From NCBI RefSeq assembly GCF_964340395.1, contig NC_135549.1:5392501-5437500 (forward strand): a stretch of DNA of 45,000 nucleotides, read 5' to 3'. How positions within the stretch are numbered: position 1 is the stretch's first letter; each line of letters opens with the position of its first letter. A program made the translations under genes and the position numbers. Below are positions 1 through 14,341 of this stretch, piece after piece. Under the pieces are notes generated by a model that made no database searches, was not told the DNA's origin, and saw only the letters and a program-made list of their open reading frames with translations. The DNA comes from Glandiceps talaboti (lineage: Eukaryota > Hemichordata > Enteropneusta > Spengelidae).

Positions 1-76
1 TGCAAACAGACCTGCACAAACGGTGGCAAGCGTTGCCCAAATAGTTGTGTCGAATTCGAAGATAATCATTGCCAGA
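1..76 (-). CDS. Partial exon encoding a hydrophobic (membrane) segment, gene runs off the left edge
   Basis: On the minus strand a strong pyrimidine-rich acceptor ending in TTCCCAG precedes 76 open bases. They encode 25 residues after one split-codon base, including FEFDTTIWATLATVCAG and ending LFA at the window edge. The segment is hydrophobic after an acidic stretch, as in the start of a transmembrane helix. A class C (GABA-B-like) receptor TM1 is one possibility by its general pattern, but this is a guess from a very short stretch. The strand matches the neighbouring GPCR gene at 4268-5308, about 4 kb away, but nothing links the two. Confidence 0.35.
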
Positions 77-458
77 CTGGGAACAAAAACAAAATACAAC
101 AATTTATGTTACAAACTACAAATGTTAATTGTATGTTTCACAATCACAACTACTCGCCATTTATTCAAGTCATTTCATCAAAATATTTCAAGAAAGTGAA
201 CTGTTTTTGTACAAGAAATAAAGTTACGAAATTTAGAAATGCAATTGATATCAACACTAGTCTACGAGCTCCATCGTATGGTAGATACGTGTCAGTTGAC
301 TATGTTTGACGTGTCATTGTGATATGCACACCATCTATAATGGCTGATGTTCGCTCAGCGTACTGTGTAGAGTAAGCGCCTAATTAATACAGCATTATGA
401 TGCTCAGTTCCCTTTTGTATAATGTTGTATATATTGCCAATATCACCCCCCCCCCCCC

Positions 459-694
459 AATCTGATTAAAATCCGATATAGATGTCAGCTAATCGTGCAT
501 TGCTATCTTACCATCGTTATTTAGCTTGAATTGACCTTCGTAGTACATGTTTACGTTTTTAGCCTGATCGCGTAGAGGAGGCGATCAGGCTAAAAACGTA
601 AACATGTACTACGAAGGTCAATTCAAGCTAAATGACGACATGTAAGATAGCAATGCACGATTAACCGACATCTACATCGGATTTTAATCAGATT
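459..694. repeat. Large near-perfect foldback (inverted repeat), MITE-like
   Basis: The left arm (about 459-571) and right arm (about 581-694) are almost exact reverse complements. They are separated by a 9-base loop (572-580) flanked by GCCTGATCGC and its complement. C-rich runs lie just outside both arms. There is no coding capacity. The structure fits a foldback or miniature inverted-repeat element. No target-site duplication was recognised with confidence. Confidence 0.85.
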
Positions 695-3671
<2,977 letters not shown>

Positions 3672-3803
3672 CCAATATTTGTCTTCATTCAGCCGGAAAA
3701 TACTCGTGACTTAAGGGTTGTCACTACTCGCCTAGCACCTCGTAGTGAAAGGGTCCCTTAGGTCACTCGTATTTTCCTTGTCTGAACGAAGACAAATATT
3801 TGG
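3672..3803. repeat. Imperfect foldback
   Basis: The left arm 3672-3717 and right arm 3755-3803 are imperfect reverse complements, with shared runs such as CAAATATT/AATATTTG, GAAAATAC/GTATTTTC and AAGGG/CCCTT. The loop carries a smaller inner stem (TCACTAC at 3721-3727 against GTAGTGA near 3742). No coding potential. Confidence 0.7.
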
Positions 3804-4267
3804 GCATAACATCTAATTATACATAAAAGATCCATAAGATGTACATCGCAGTATGTCTTCGTGGGAGACAACGTCTAATTCCCAGATCCAGATCCTACCT
3901 CTAAATAGTAAATAACGTTCTCGTCTTTTTCTAGTTATTTCTTCGGGTGCAGTGACTGTATATACAATGTATATATTACTTGTCCAATTAGCATTGATTA
4001 GTTGGTATCACTTGGTACACATGTACTTATTACACTGCCAAGAAATCGTACTTTGTATTATGCTACGTATTTTTAGAAGAAAAACTGAAACAAATCCAAG
4101 TTACATTAATGAGGCCATTATTAAACGTATATTCCAATATTATGATGACTCCTATTTCTCTCAGTACATAAATTTAGCTATAAAATTGTTAATTTACGGA
4201 GTACGGGAATGCAGTAAACACTTTGAAATATAATCCATTAACTGGTTTAAATGTTCTCGCTTGGAAT

Positions 4268-5308
4268 CTACGAAGCAAATGCCGTTACCATCGTACTTCC
4301 ATCTATGGGGCTCTTCCTGCGCAGATATCTAAAAACATTGCTGTAACTCTGACGAAATTTCTTATTGGTCACTCCATAGATCACTGGATCTAACGCACTA
4401 CTAGAATGTGCTATTATCCAAACTATTATATGTGTTGTTTGAGATAGCTTGTCCTTGAAGTCAATCAAAATAACAATCCCATACGTTATCCAGCAAACAC
4501 TAAAGACTAAAAATATCGATATAATCATTTTCTCGACTTGTATTTCTCTTTTACTGACACTTGAAAGTCTTCTATGGTTTATGTGATTGCTGATATTGAT
4601 CCCACGTCCACCATTCTGGATTGAACGTACTTTCATTGAATGTGTTTTTACATGTATGATGATAGTTATATAGCAAATAACATCCACGATGGCCGGCACA
4701 AACACAGCAGTGCTGACAAATAAAAGAATCCATCCATAGTTAGCTGTTCGGTCGTAAGAACAAACTAAAGTTTTCATATCATATCTATTGTCACCCCAGT
4801 TTATGAAATTCGGCATATCTATCAGGGCTGATATCATCCATATTGCGATTATCATAATAACAATATTGCGTCTATGAAAGATCTGTTTGTAATATTTGCT
4901 TTTACAGATATACACGTATCGGTTCACACTTATAGCCATGATGCTCCACAGCTGTGCAATACATGCTGTAACGCAGACAAATGCGATCACTTCACACAGC
5001 ACGGAATTGACACTGAAGAAGTGGTGACTCTTTAGAATTCCATAAGCGTTGAACGGTAATATAAATGCAACCACTGCTAGGTCTGCTACAGCTAAGTTCA
5101 AGATGAACATGTTTGCATTGGTACGAAGTTTATCATTGACGGCAAATGCAACCAAGACTAGTACGTTTCCGATGGTACCACCAAACATAAGAGTAGTTTG
5201 CATGACAAAGTAAAACACCATAAAGGGATGACAAGGGTCATCATATTCGACACCATGGTAACCCCTGTGTAGCGAAGCGGATGAGTTTTTCGCCACAGTG
5301 TCTTGCAT
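4268..5308 (-). CDS. Class A GPCR, melatonin-receptor-like (paralogue 1)
   Basis: A 346-residue seven-helix receptor, coding in one exon and expected to sit in the plasma membrane and couple to G proteins. Landmarks seen: GN in TM1 (N48), LAVAD in TM2 (D76), C105 paired with C183 in extracellular loop 2, NRY (129-131) in place of DRY, CW in TM6 and DPVIYG in TM7 (D307). NRY and an extracellular loop reading WGDNRYDMKTLVCS are typical of melatonin and related receptors, where the loop has the pattern G-x-x-x-YD-x-x-x-x-x-C. The TM6 motif is CWITYG, with Thr in place of the usual proline. The short tail has basic RYLRRK. It shares long identical runs with the gene at 15445 (such as HHFFSVNSVLCEV), so the two are paralogues. 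The ligand is unknown; sequence alone does not prove melatonin binding. Confidence 0.92.
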   Translation of the reverse strand: MQDTVAKNSSASLHRGYHGVEYDDPCHPFMVFYFVMQTTLMFGGTIGNVLVLVAFAVNDKLRTNANMFILNLAVADLAVVAFILPFNAYGILKSHHFFSVNSVLCEVIAFVCVTACIAQLWSIMAISVNRYVYICKSKYYKQIFHRRNIVIMIIAIWMISALIDMPNFINWGDNRYDMKTLVCSYDRTANYGWILLFVSTAVFVPAIVDVICYITIIIHVKTHSMKVRSIQNGGRGINISNHINHRRLSSVSKREIQVEKMIISIFLVFSVCWITYGIVILIDFKDKLSQTTHIIVWIIAHSSSALDPVIYGVTNKKFRQSYSNVFRYLRRKSPIDGSTMVTAFAS

Positions 5309-5387
5309 CCTCGGTTATTTTGAATTTTGAAAAAAAGCGCCTCGCGCTTTTCACATATTCGACTTTCAGCATAACATAGTATGCAAC
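5309..5387 (-). other. Probable 5' UTR part of the coding exon of GPCR paralogue 1
   Basis: A good acceptor (CTTTCTCACATCCATTGCAG) ends at 5388 on the minus strand, so the coding exon probably starts at 5387, with an upstream non-coding exon not identified. The leader holds short upstream ATGs: one three-codon ORF, and one longer ORF that overlaps the main start out of frame. It also holds a GC-rich hairpin, AAAGCGC/GCGCTTT. Confidence 0.5.
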
Positions 5388-5518
5388 CTGCAATGGATGT
5401 GAGAAAGAGAATGTTTAAGTTATCATCCTGAGATAGCAATTGTCTAATGGTAAATAAGTTACAAATTAGTTTTAGTGAAAACCTAATGATTGCTGTTATG
5501 AATATTAATATTAATATC

Positions 5519-5595
5519 AGACAGACGGACGGACGGACGGACGGACGGACGGACAGACGGACGGACGGACGGACGGACGGACGGACGGACGGACG

Positions 5596-5657
<62 letters not shown>
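5519..5657. repeat. (GACG)n/(GACA)n microsatellite
   Basis: Tetranucleotide GACG repeats grade into pure GACA repeats over about 138 bases. Open frames across it are artefacts of the repeat. Confidence 0.97.
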
Positions 5658-5658
<1 letters not shown>

Positions 5659-8600
5659 TTAGTTTGTCTCAACATTTTCAAATAAATTGAGGAAAATTCA
5701 GCTCCGCCGCCAAAACACCATCAATCGCATCCACCAATTATTTGATCTAAAGTCAAGCTATTTCATATCCTCTAGCTACTGAATAATTTCTGAAAGCAAC
5801 GTTTTAAAGGTATATCACGACCTACATTTTAATATACATCCACGAAGTTGTTGAAAGGCAAACAGAATGATAACATTCCATAATTGTTTGAACATTTGAA
5901 ATGTACCAAAATACATTCGTGACGATTTTCATGATATATTACACCCCCATCCATGCCCAGGCATATACAGAGTAACACGTACCAATTTACGGTTGACTCC
6001 TGGCATCCACTATTCATGAAGTATGACAATTATATATGCCAATAATAATGAGGGTGATGGAAATGATTCAAAGATATCACAATTCACTATGTGACTATGT
6101 AGACAATCACTGTAGTAATTACCAGACATTTTAGATATATGAGCAGAAGAACTATATATGGTATACAGGTTGATTGAATACATCTTGCTCAACGATAAGA
6201 TGGCTTCCAGCAATTCCGTAGGGATGCTATTATTTGCCAAAATGTTTTGTCAAAATATACATAGATGGATTACAGTTTCGCCTCCTTTTCAATTTAATTC
6301 AATTCCTGTTCTTATAATCATATTTCCGTTCGAAATCGGTTGCTTTTGGTGAACAACACTGTAACTCCAACAGAAGGTCCTTTTTGTCAAACTATCCAAT
6401 CTGTCTTCTATTTTAGACAATCACTACATTACAGCTGTAAAATACCACAGACTTGACTATCAATTCACAGTCACAGTAAATGCGCCATTTGGTTGCAAAA
6501 TTGAGTCAAATCTAAGCAGTTTTGACATTAGCCTGGGAAGTCGCTTATGTAAAATTGTATTTTCTCAACATGTATAGTGGTCTGAGTCAACATCTAATAT
6601 GGTATACGAATATGATCGAGTGAATGCTAAGAACTTTCCCATGTTTTGTAATCAAGGGGGCAGTAGGGATGGGCATGAGACAGAACCTCAAGGCCTCATC
6701 ACACAGTGTTCTCTCTCTATCCTTACCTATAATATGTATGAAATGTTGATATTTCAATCATCTCAATGAAGCTATGTTTTCTTGCAATCATGTACAAGTC
6801 TCGAGTTGTGTGCTCGATGTGGTGTATGTTATACAACATCCCCAACAGGCCACTAACAACCTCGGCCCCAGCTGCATAATATGACGCCATGAATAATATT
6901 AAAGACATCTCACAAACCCTCAAGTTTCAGCAAGAAAGAAATGTCAGCTGTAACGTGCCAATTGTGAAAGTCTCAAATATACACCGAATAGCATTACGCC
7001 GCATGTAAGATTACACACCCATTATAATTTAATATAAAGCCGTGTGCCATTCATGGTTTTCATTCTGTTTCCTTCAATTTTTCAGAAACGCTATTGAACC
7101 ATGTACAAAAGAACGAGTTATATCGAGCAACTTAATTCTCTTGCATGTGTGTATCAAAGTCTTATCTTTAAATGTCCCATGTTTCGCGAATACATGTTAA
7201 TATTCGGACTGTCTTTTTATAAGAAAAGAGTATCACGTTGGCGTATATTTTGCAAGGACTGTGATTCACACAGCGACGGCGATCACGATTCTGTTGCATT
7301 GAAGCGCTTGTTTTAGTCCAACAAAAGGTTGGGATACGTACGCGTTTTCATCAACGGATAACACGATTTGTACATTTATCATTATTTTTATAAGTTTACC
7401 TTTGCCGCCTGTTTCAAACATTAGCATTTCAGTAAAACTGTTTTCTACGTAAGTAAACACAGCACTCGTTTAAGCCAATTATGAGGCACAAAACAAAGTA
7501 ATGGCATCATGTTATATTTACAATTTAGTGTACTGACAACTATCAACGTACATTGTAACTGCATTTGTAAGGTGCATTGTATGTAAAGACGTTGGTAAAT
7601 AGCAACTGTTCTAAAAGAAACTTATTAGCTTAGAAGTATCATATATTTCTCATATGTAATGAATGCCATATATATTATTGCTCCTTAAATTCACTACATT
7701 AACGATGGACAGAGTGTGCACCTCAATCAGCGTATTCAGAAATGATGGACATACACAAGAATTATCATGGAAATGTAAAGTAACTCGGTGTCGCAAGACT
7801 ATAAAGTTATGTTTCCTATACAGTAGTAGTAAACGTTTTTACACTTTAGTCATTAATGAAAAATTCAGTAACTCGCTGACTTTCCTGTCAGTACATCATT
7901 CATGTATAGAGTAACATTTTACCTGTCTGGGGTGTTTTCATTAACTCATTGTAGCAAAGACCAATAAGCAAGTGATCATTGATGGCAATGTAAATAATAT
8001 ATATTTCGACATACAACGGTAACATTTTATGTAAAGAAACAACAAGGTATGATTCACTAGTTATTTATCATCTGTCTAAGATGGGGGAGGGTCCTCTATG
8101 CCCATTGACATTATTAACTCTGATTATTATTTGTTCTTTGTTTTTAATTGATATCGTAGAACCAAACATTGTTAAAGTTAGTAGTGATAGCCATTCCGTT
8201 TCTGAATTTAATCATACTCAAATATAAACAATGTGTTCTCCATCTCTCACATCAATGTCAGATCTCTCACGAAAACATTCAATGAGCTTAGGAATGTATA
8301 AGAAGCCTGTCTTTATTATACGTTCAAGTTAAGAACAAGATTCAAATCATAAGGAGATCGGTTTTCAGCTACAGCTACGCCAGTCGCAATTCATGGAACC
8401 AACTGCTATCAACTGTCCTCTCTGAACCCAGACTTTCAGGTCAAGACTTGACACATACAAGTACCTTTTTGAAGAGCGTGTTTGTTTTATCCACACCACA
8501 TCACGCCACGCTACCCCATCCCATACCATAACATATCATATATCACATCACATCCCGTCATAGATCATATCACATTACATTATATCGTATCGTATAGTGT

Positions 8601-9746
8601 CATATATCATATCATATCATATCATATCATATCATATCATATCATATATATATGTATTTCGTCAAACGGGAAATTGGAATTTAATAAGTATTCTGAGATG
8701 CTATTTAAATCCGCATTGCTATGTTGATATAGAACAAAGAAAACGTCCTCCCCCCCATTGTATTTGAGTTGTGATGAATACAGAATAACAATATGTATTT
8801 CAATATTTAGTCACCAGGTTATAAAGAGGATGAAAACGTTTAAATATAGTATTTTGTTAACAAATACATAAATGGGGAAATGTCTCTGATATTACTGAAA
8901 ATGAATGATGCAAATTACTCCTTAGGGTTACAAGCTACATCAACAAGCTTTACTAAACACACGCGCTCTGTTAATCAGTTCTAGCTGTAACCCGTGCCAA
9001 CGTTTGTTTGAAATGAGCAGATAGTTTCTGAGAAAACGATGACACAAACAAACAAAGACAGACAGACAGACAGACAGACACACAGACAGACACACACACA
9101 CACACACACACAGAAGGAATTCAGGTAGAAGGCTTGATTTTTCGGATTTCGATCGAATGTGGTGATCTTCATTTGATATTCATGGAAGCGAAATAAAGGC
9201 AAGCGATATAAACCAAAATACATAATTGCTGTAACCTCAGGTCATATAGGTAAGATGTTCTGTGCACTTTACGTTCTGCGTTTTGCAATATAACAAATAC
9301 CACTCCTATGTTACATATTAGTGAATCACAATCTCCTGAAAAGATTGTCTAATAGTGTTAACGGTAACATATTGTCCTAGTTTCATTCAAGGCAGAAAAC
9401 GAGATTTGGAGATGTCGCACACATCTTATGTTTTATTGATGAATCATAAGTACATCTAACCGCCACTTAGTGAATTCATCCACTGAAGTGACTGATGAGC
9501 AAATATGGCTTGTGTCAAAGCTGTCACTAACTGTTACTCTCAAAAACCGATGATGTTTTAATGTAGTATCCGTTGTATTATTACCGTACTAAGAGGAACT
9601 AGGTTACCCTTGTAGTCATAACGTCTCTTCAGGCTGAGATGTCCGTTCCCAAGCGTATGTTTTCAGTGTTCTACCTCGATAAATATGACCTAAAAGTTGA
9701 ATATAGTCTGTTTTTACCTTGGAAGGTTATATTCTAGGGCTGGATA

Positions 9747-9751
<5 letters not shown>

Positions 9752-9825
<74 letters not shown>
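9752..9825. repeat. (GT)n microsatellite
   Basis: About 37 uninterrupted GT units followed by an alternating GCGCGC run, a possible Z-DNA-forming stretch. Confidence 0.97.
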
Positions 9826-9827
<2 letters not shown>

Positions 9828-10611
9828 TGCGCGCGCTTGTAACAGGCACATTGAAATATAATCATACACAACTCGTCTCGAAATTACTGATATACAAAGA
9901 ACAATACGACCAAATATAGTACACACCTTGACGTTGCTTCGAAAAAAATCATTTACATGTACCAACCGGTATAGTAACGATCATATCAATGTATGCTTAC
10001 TATTTCGTATACAATTAAAAATACAAGTACAAGAATACTAATTTCATCAGATGTGAGTGACATATATTGTACATCATACATTACACGTGGATCTTCGTCC
10101 TGGAAATAACATTTTGGAACATAAGAATACCTTCAAAATAATCAGATCAAGCAATGTACGCCTGATTAATTCCCTAGACAGAAAACGAGCAAAATATGAC
10201 TACAGATGTTTCGCACCTTATAACATTATTTTATGAAGGTGTAAAAGAATAAATGCATTTTAGACATATTTTGGTTACCATTGTCAAAATCATACTGACG
10301 TGAGGTGATTATCTATCACCGGAAACTGCATTTCAGCATGATTAACAGCAGATTTTTGTACAAAGATGTAGAATCTGTGTAGAGCAGGACAACAATCACC
10401 AATACTTTGCATATAAACTACCTTATTACGGGAAATACGTAGTTGTATTCTCTGTAAACTCTTAAAAACACGCAACACATTATAATTAATAACCTTGCTT
10501 TAAAGAACTGTATATGTACGTCATTGCCTGCATATTGTGAGTCATTACATGTCCACTTGTTTTCTTCGCAATTCTAGGAAAAGATGAAATGTTTCGATTG
10601 TTAGGGCGCCT

Positions 10612-10740
10612 TCAGTATTTACAGGGGGCGCCGGTGGAGGAATCGGGGGTGGGTCACATTTTACAAACCTGTTCTTAGGGGAGGGTCATATTTTGCATTA
10701 CAATATTTGGGGGAGGGTAACATTACAATCCGTAGTTTTG
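10612..10740. repeat. G-rich degenerate tandem repeat
   Basis: Related segments built on GGGGGAGGGTCATATTTT occur about three times in 130 bases. This looks like a fragment of a dispersed repeat with no coding content. Confidence 0.5.
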
Positions 10741-10938
10741 TGACCAAATTAAATATTAAATTATTGTCAATTTAATTTGTGTGTTTTGAGATGGAAACGT
10801 GAGATGAGCACTCATAAAATACACATATTGTAAGAAATTGTTTAATAAAACGGTACATTTTGTTGAGTGTACCATCTCACCTTATCACTCACACTGTCCG
10901 TGAATGTTGCTGTTAAAATATGGTGGTGATGGTAGCAG

Positions 10939-10940
10939 TG

Positions 10941-11021
<81 letters not shown>
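10939..11021. repeat. (GAT)n trinucleotide repeat
   Basis: Nearly perfect GAT units. One frame would read as a poly-aspartate ORF (10904-11098), but no flanking coding signature supports it. Confidence 0.95.
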
Positions 11022-11025
<4 letters not shown>

Positions 11026-12789
11026 AGTTTTGTACGTCATAGGGAACACGGACAGTGATACATGTACTGACGCAAGTAGTAACAGTGAGTCAGATTAGAG
11101 TGACACAGACAATGGCAATACTGAAGGTAAAGGTGATGATGATAATGACAACGATATCAGGGAACTGTTACAAGTGACCAGAGTATGCACAACATTGAAA
11201 GCACATTTTATATACTAACTAAATTTTGTATGATTATAAGAGAAAGGTCACTGGACAGTTTTTTAATGTTTGTTACTTTACAACCATTGCGGGAGTTATA
11301 TAGAAACGCCTGTGACTAGAACGTCGTTTTATCAGTGGTGTACAATGAAAACTGTCTTTGAGGGTGCCGAAAAAAGTCTACTTCTTATCACTACCAATAT
11401 GCTTCTAACAATAACTGGTTCAGATTGATTACCAAGATATATCTATCATATGCATGCTGCAAATTGAACCTAGTATGAGTAATGTATTTCATCCAAGAAA
11501 CCTGCTCACCTAACATGTACTTCCACTTATACAAGGTTGACATTAGTCAGGACACAGACAAGTAAGAAGACTGTGGTCAGGACAAGGAACCGTAAGCCTC
11601 GCTTAAAGTACAGTAACTGCGTAATACTTAAACATGGTATCGTTGACGTGTACGTGTATGTTAAGAGCGACATATTAAAGGGTTGCCATGATAACAAAGC
11701 TTTCGGGGTGTTAATATAATCTTGTTCGATAAATGGCGCAACTTTGACAGTAGACAGCATATGAGGAACGTTCATTGTTGTCTTGATTGCATTGCTGTGT
11801 AACTCATACTTTAATCACAATATTAAAGGTGGTAAATTGTGAATACATAAAATGACTTACAGCTTCTTATTATCATTTTATATTTTCATCATGATACGTG
11901 ACAGAGTATTTGCATCGAAAGTGTTTCATTTCCGACTGGTTTTAACAACAGAAAGAATCATACTAATCACGTTTCACTGTAACTGTTGAAGACTATGACA
12001 AAACGGAAACCTTTCAAGATATACGTTCGCCTACACACATTTTATTTACATTTCTAAAGATTCAACGTAAGATATGTCTTGCACCTGTAATATCTAATCG
12101 TATTTTTTACCAAACATCTAATGTTTACCGAGAAAAGAGATATTCATTTACATGATGCAAATGGTTAGTGTTTTTTTTTTTTTAAAGTAATCACATTGAC
12201 AGACTCCTGCTACGGTACATTATTGAAAACAAATTGCAGTTATCAATGTATGGAATGAAATGTATTGACAATTCAACTGGAATTGAACATTATAAGCACA
12301 TGTGATATTAAAATCGTATATCAGGATAAGGTTTTCCAAATGAAAGCACAGCATCGTATCAGAACTTGTAACACGGCAGCAGACACAATTTAAAGCAAAT
12401 GACTAGTACTCTTTTCATACTATAGATTATTTACATTAGGGTTGTATGACTGAATAGATATTTTGGCTGGATGTTTTCCTTGCACTCTAACAGTTAATTT
12501 TGAATTTCAGATTTGCATACCTATATGAGTAAATATATTTCATTCGGTGTACCATTTTTAATTTCTGAAAACATGAACTCGTGTGTATATGATATGGTAT
12601 GACATAATAACGTTACATTTCATTTATATCACGTCGAAATTTATTTCATTATATTACGTTATGTTGTGTTGTGTTGTGCTGTGTTGTGTTGTGGTTCAAC
12701 TATCATAACTACAAATATATATTAATTCAAGTGTAGACATTTGAAAGATTTCTTTCCTGTATTTCAAACCCAACAATTATAGTTTTTCG

Positions 12790-14198
12790 GTTGAAGCCAT
12801 TGGAATATATGTTTTGATTGGAAGTTTTTTTTAACCAGGTTCATAGGTTATATTGACCAAGAATGACGAACAACCATGGTTATTCTTAATTGTATAGTTG
12901 AACTAATTTTAGACAAAAATAAGAAAAAAGAGGCGCTATTTCAACCTCTAGGTCGCTTGTTATCTAACTTCACGATACAGTATTTTCAAATTTGTAAAAG
13001 AAAATGGCAACTATGATTCACACAATTGTTATTGTTTAATTTATATTGTTATTCATTCAACACATATCCTTTCGGTTAACATGGATAGAAACACAGTGTG
13101 GATGGTGTATGAAGACAATATACCTGTTGCCGGTTCCAAGATGCAATGCGCGTCTCTTCATACAATGCATGTATTGTGTACGCGCTGAAGGGTTTGCACA
13201 CGCTACTCATGGCCAGGGGGACGGTTGTCACCTGATCAACCGTACCCTGGGTTCACCTTTAAAATCGCTGTTTGTCATTGATGGCGTTTAGTTTTTGTTC
13301 CATAAAATCACTCATAATCAAAGAGGTCAACATGTGTTTCCATCATTTCCTGGTGAAAACAAGACTAAATGTAACAACATAAGCAACATCATCTTGCGCA
13401 ATGCATCTTGGAACCTGAAAATCGACTATGTAAGCAATTCAGCGCTTAACTCTTCTGGTCCACATAAGCTACTTGACATAATTAACGCCAAAAAGACTCT
13501 TTTTAAAAATGCGGTCATTACATTTCATAAATTTGTATATTCTTTACAACTCGGTGAATTTGTCAAATCATACAGAATCAGGGGTGATTGGAATTGAAAT
13601 GAATACGTGTTATCTTGACGCTTTGGCAATTTGTATTCGAGAGTTCGATATGTTTATAGTTTAACTCCTGTCGTTCAGTATGTCACTTACCTTATTCTGG
13701 CGAACACGTGCCGTTCGTTAATAAAACCACTGTGGATGATTCTACCCTGTTTACGGTTCATTTACCCCCATTGTGAGGAGTAGAGAGGGTTTGTTAACAA
13801 ATGTTGCCGCATGCACGAACAGTTTGAGACCCTCTATCTTGCGTGGAATAAAATTTCTCTGCCAGCTTAATAATTTACCACCCGTACTCCTGTAGCTACG
13901 TAGTACTCTTATAGAGGTATACTACTTATAATATTTGTTTTCTCACAACAGTCGTACAACGCCGACAAGATATACATTGAGTTTCAAGGTGAAAGGTATC
14001 CAACACACGCCGAAGATGTCTCTGTGTATTTAAACGCATCTTTCAACGTTAATATTATGGTATTATTAGTTTTGTTACCGTTTAAGCGAAAGTGGCACTA
14101 CAGTTCTCTTCAGAGTAATGGCAACGAGGTTGTTTGGCTATTGCAACACCACTCAAGAAATATACGGGTTAGAATATGCTGGAACAGTTCACCCGTTT
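12790..14198 (+). repeat. Upstream copy (A) of a tandem duplication covering the promoter, 5' UTR and start of GPCR paralogue 2
   Basis: From the GTTGAAG at 12790 to codon 27 of a truncated receptor ORF, this block aligns by eye with 14342-15529. Shared landmarks in the same order are CCATGGTTATTCTTAATTGT, the GTCGCTTGTTA run, ATGTTGCCGCATGCACGAAC, the acceptor plus 5' UTR exon and the start codon. Copy A carries about 330 bases (about 13111-13440) that are absent from copy B. Confidence 0.85.
13952..14117 (+). other. Duplicated 5' UTR exon (non-functional copy)
   Basis: Follows the acceptor TTTTCTCACAACAG. It matches the UTR exon at 15269-15444, including the five-codon upstream ORF MSLCI (14016-14033). 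Confidence 0.6.
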
Positions 14199-14225
14199 GA
14201 ATTACAACCTCTATGTAATAAATAA
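14118..14225 (+). pseudogene. Truncated melatonin-like GPCR copy
   Basis: The ATG at 14118 opens a frame whose first 27 codons match the N-terminus of the receptor at 15445, sharing NTTQ and YGLEYAGT with a few substitutions. After the HPF codons the match stops abruptly. Eight unrelated codons and a TAA at 14223 follow. No transmembrane helix remains, so it cannot encode a receptor. The break coincides with the junction between the two tandem copies, so this is the truncated 3' edge of the upstream duplicate rather than a decayed full gene. Confidence 0.85.
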
Positions 14226-14341
14226 GTTGAGTTCTTTCATCGCGTGCATCGCGTGAAAAATAGTCTATTCTACCATAAAGATCGACAACCATAGTTAGTG
14301 AACCATTTTCAGTACTCGTAATTAAACTGAAGAAATTTTCT

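Larger units (their letters stand above)
5658..12789. other. Intergenic stretch, no supportable gene
   Basis: About 7 kb without a convincing exon. It holds an ATCAT-type pentamer array (about 8586-8650), a GACA/CA tract (9058-9112), (GT)n at 9752-9825, a G-rich repeat (10612-10740), (GAT)n at 10939-11021 and a TTGTG array (about 12662-12692). Small ORFs here show no domain signature. Confidence 0.55.

Noticed and set aside
3952-4233. 93-codon plus ORF antisense to the GPCR 3' flank
   Set aside because: No domain, no splice context, AT-rich composition like the surrounding non-coding DNA.
6727-6917. Possible minus-strand exon (GAEVVSGLLGML..) ending at a GTAAGG donor
   Set aside because: The donor is good and the frame open, but the acceptor is weak and I recognise no domain or partner exon. 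Left unassigned.
10904-11098. Poly-aspartate ORF
   Set aside because: It is a (GAT)n microsatellite read in one frame, with no coding context on either side.
13046-13597. Two ORFs of 81 and 100 codons in the upstream duplicated block
   Set aside because: The matching part of the downstream copy does not keep these frames, so they are not conserved coding sequence.
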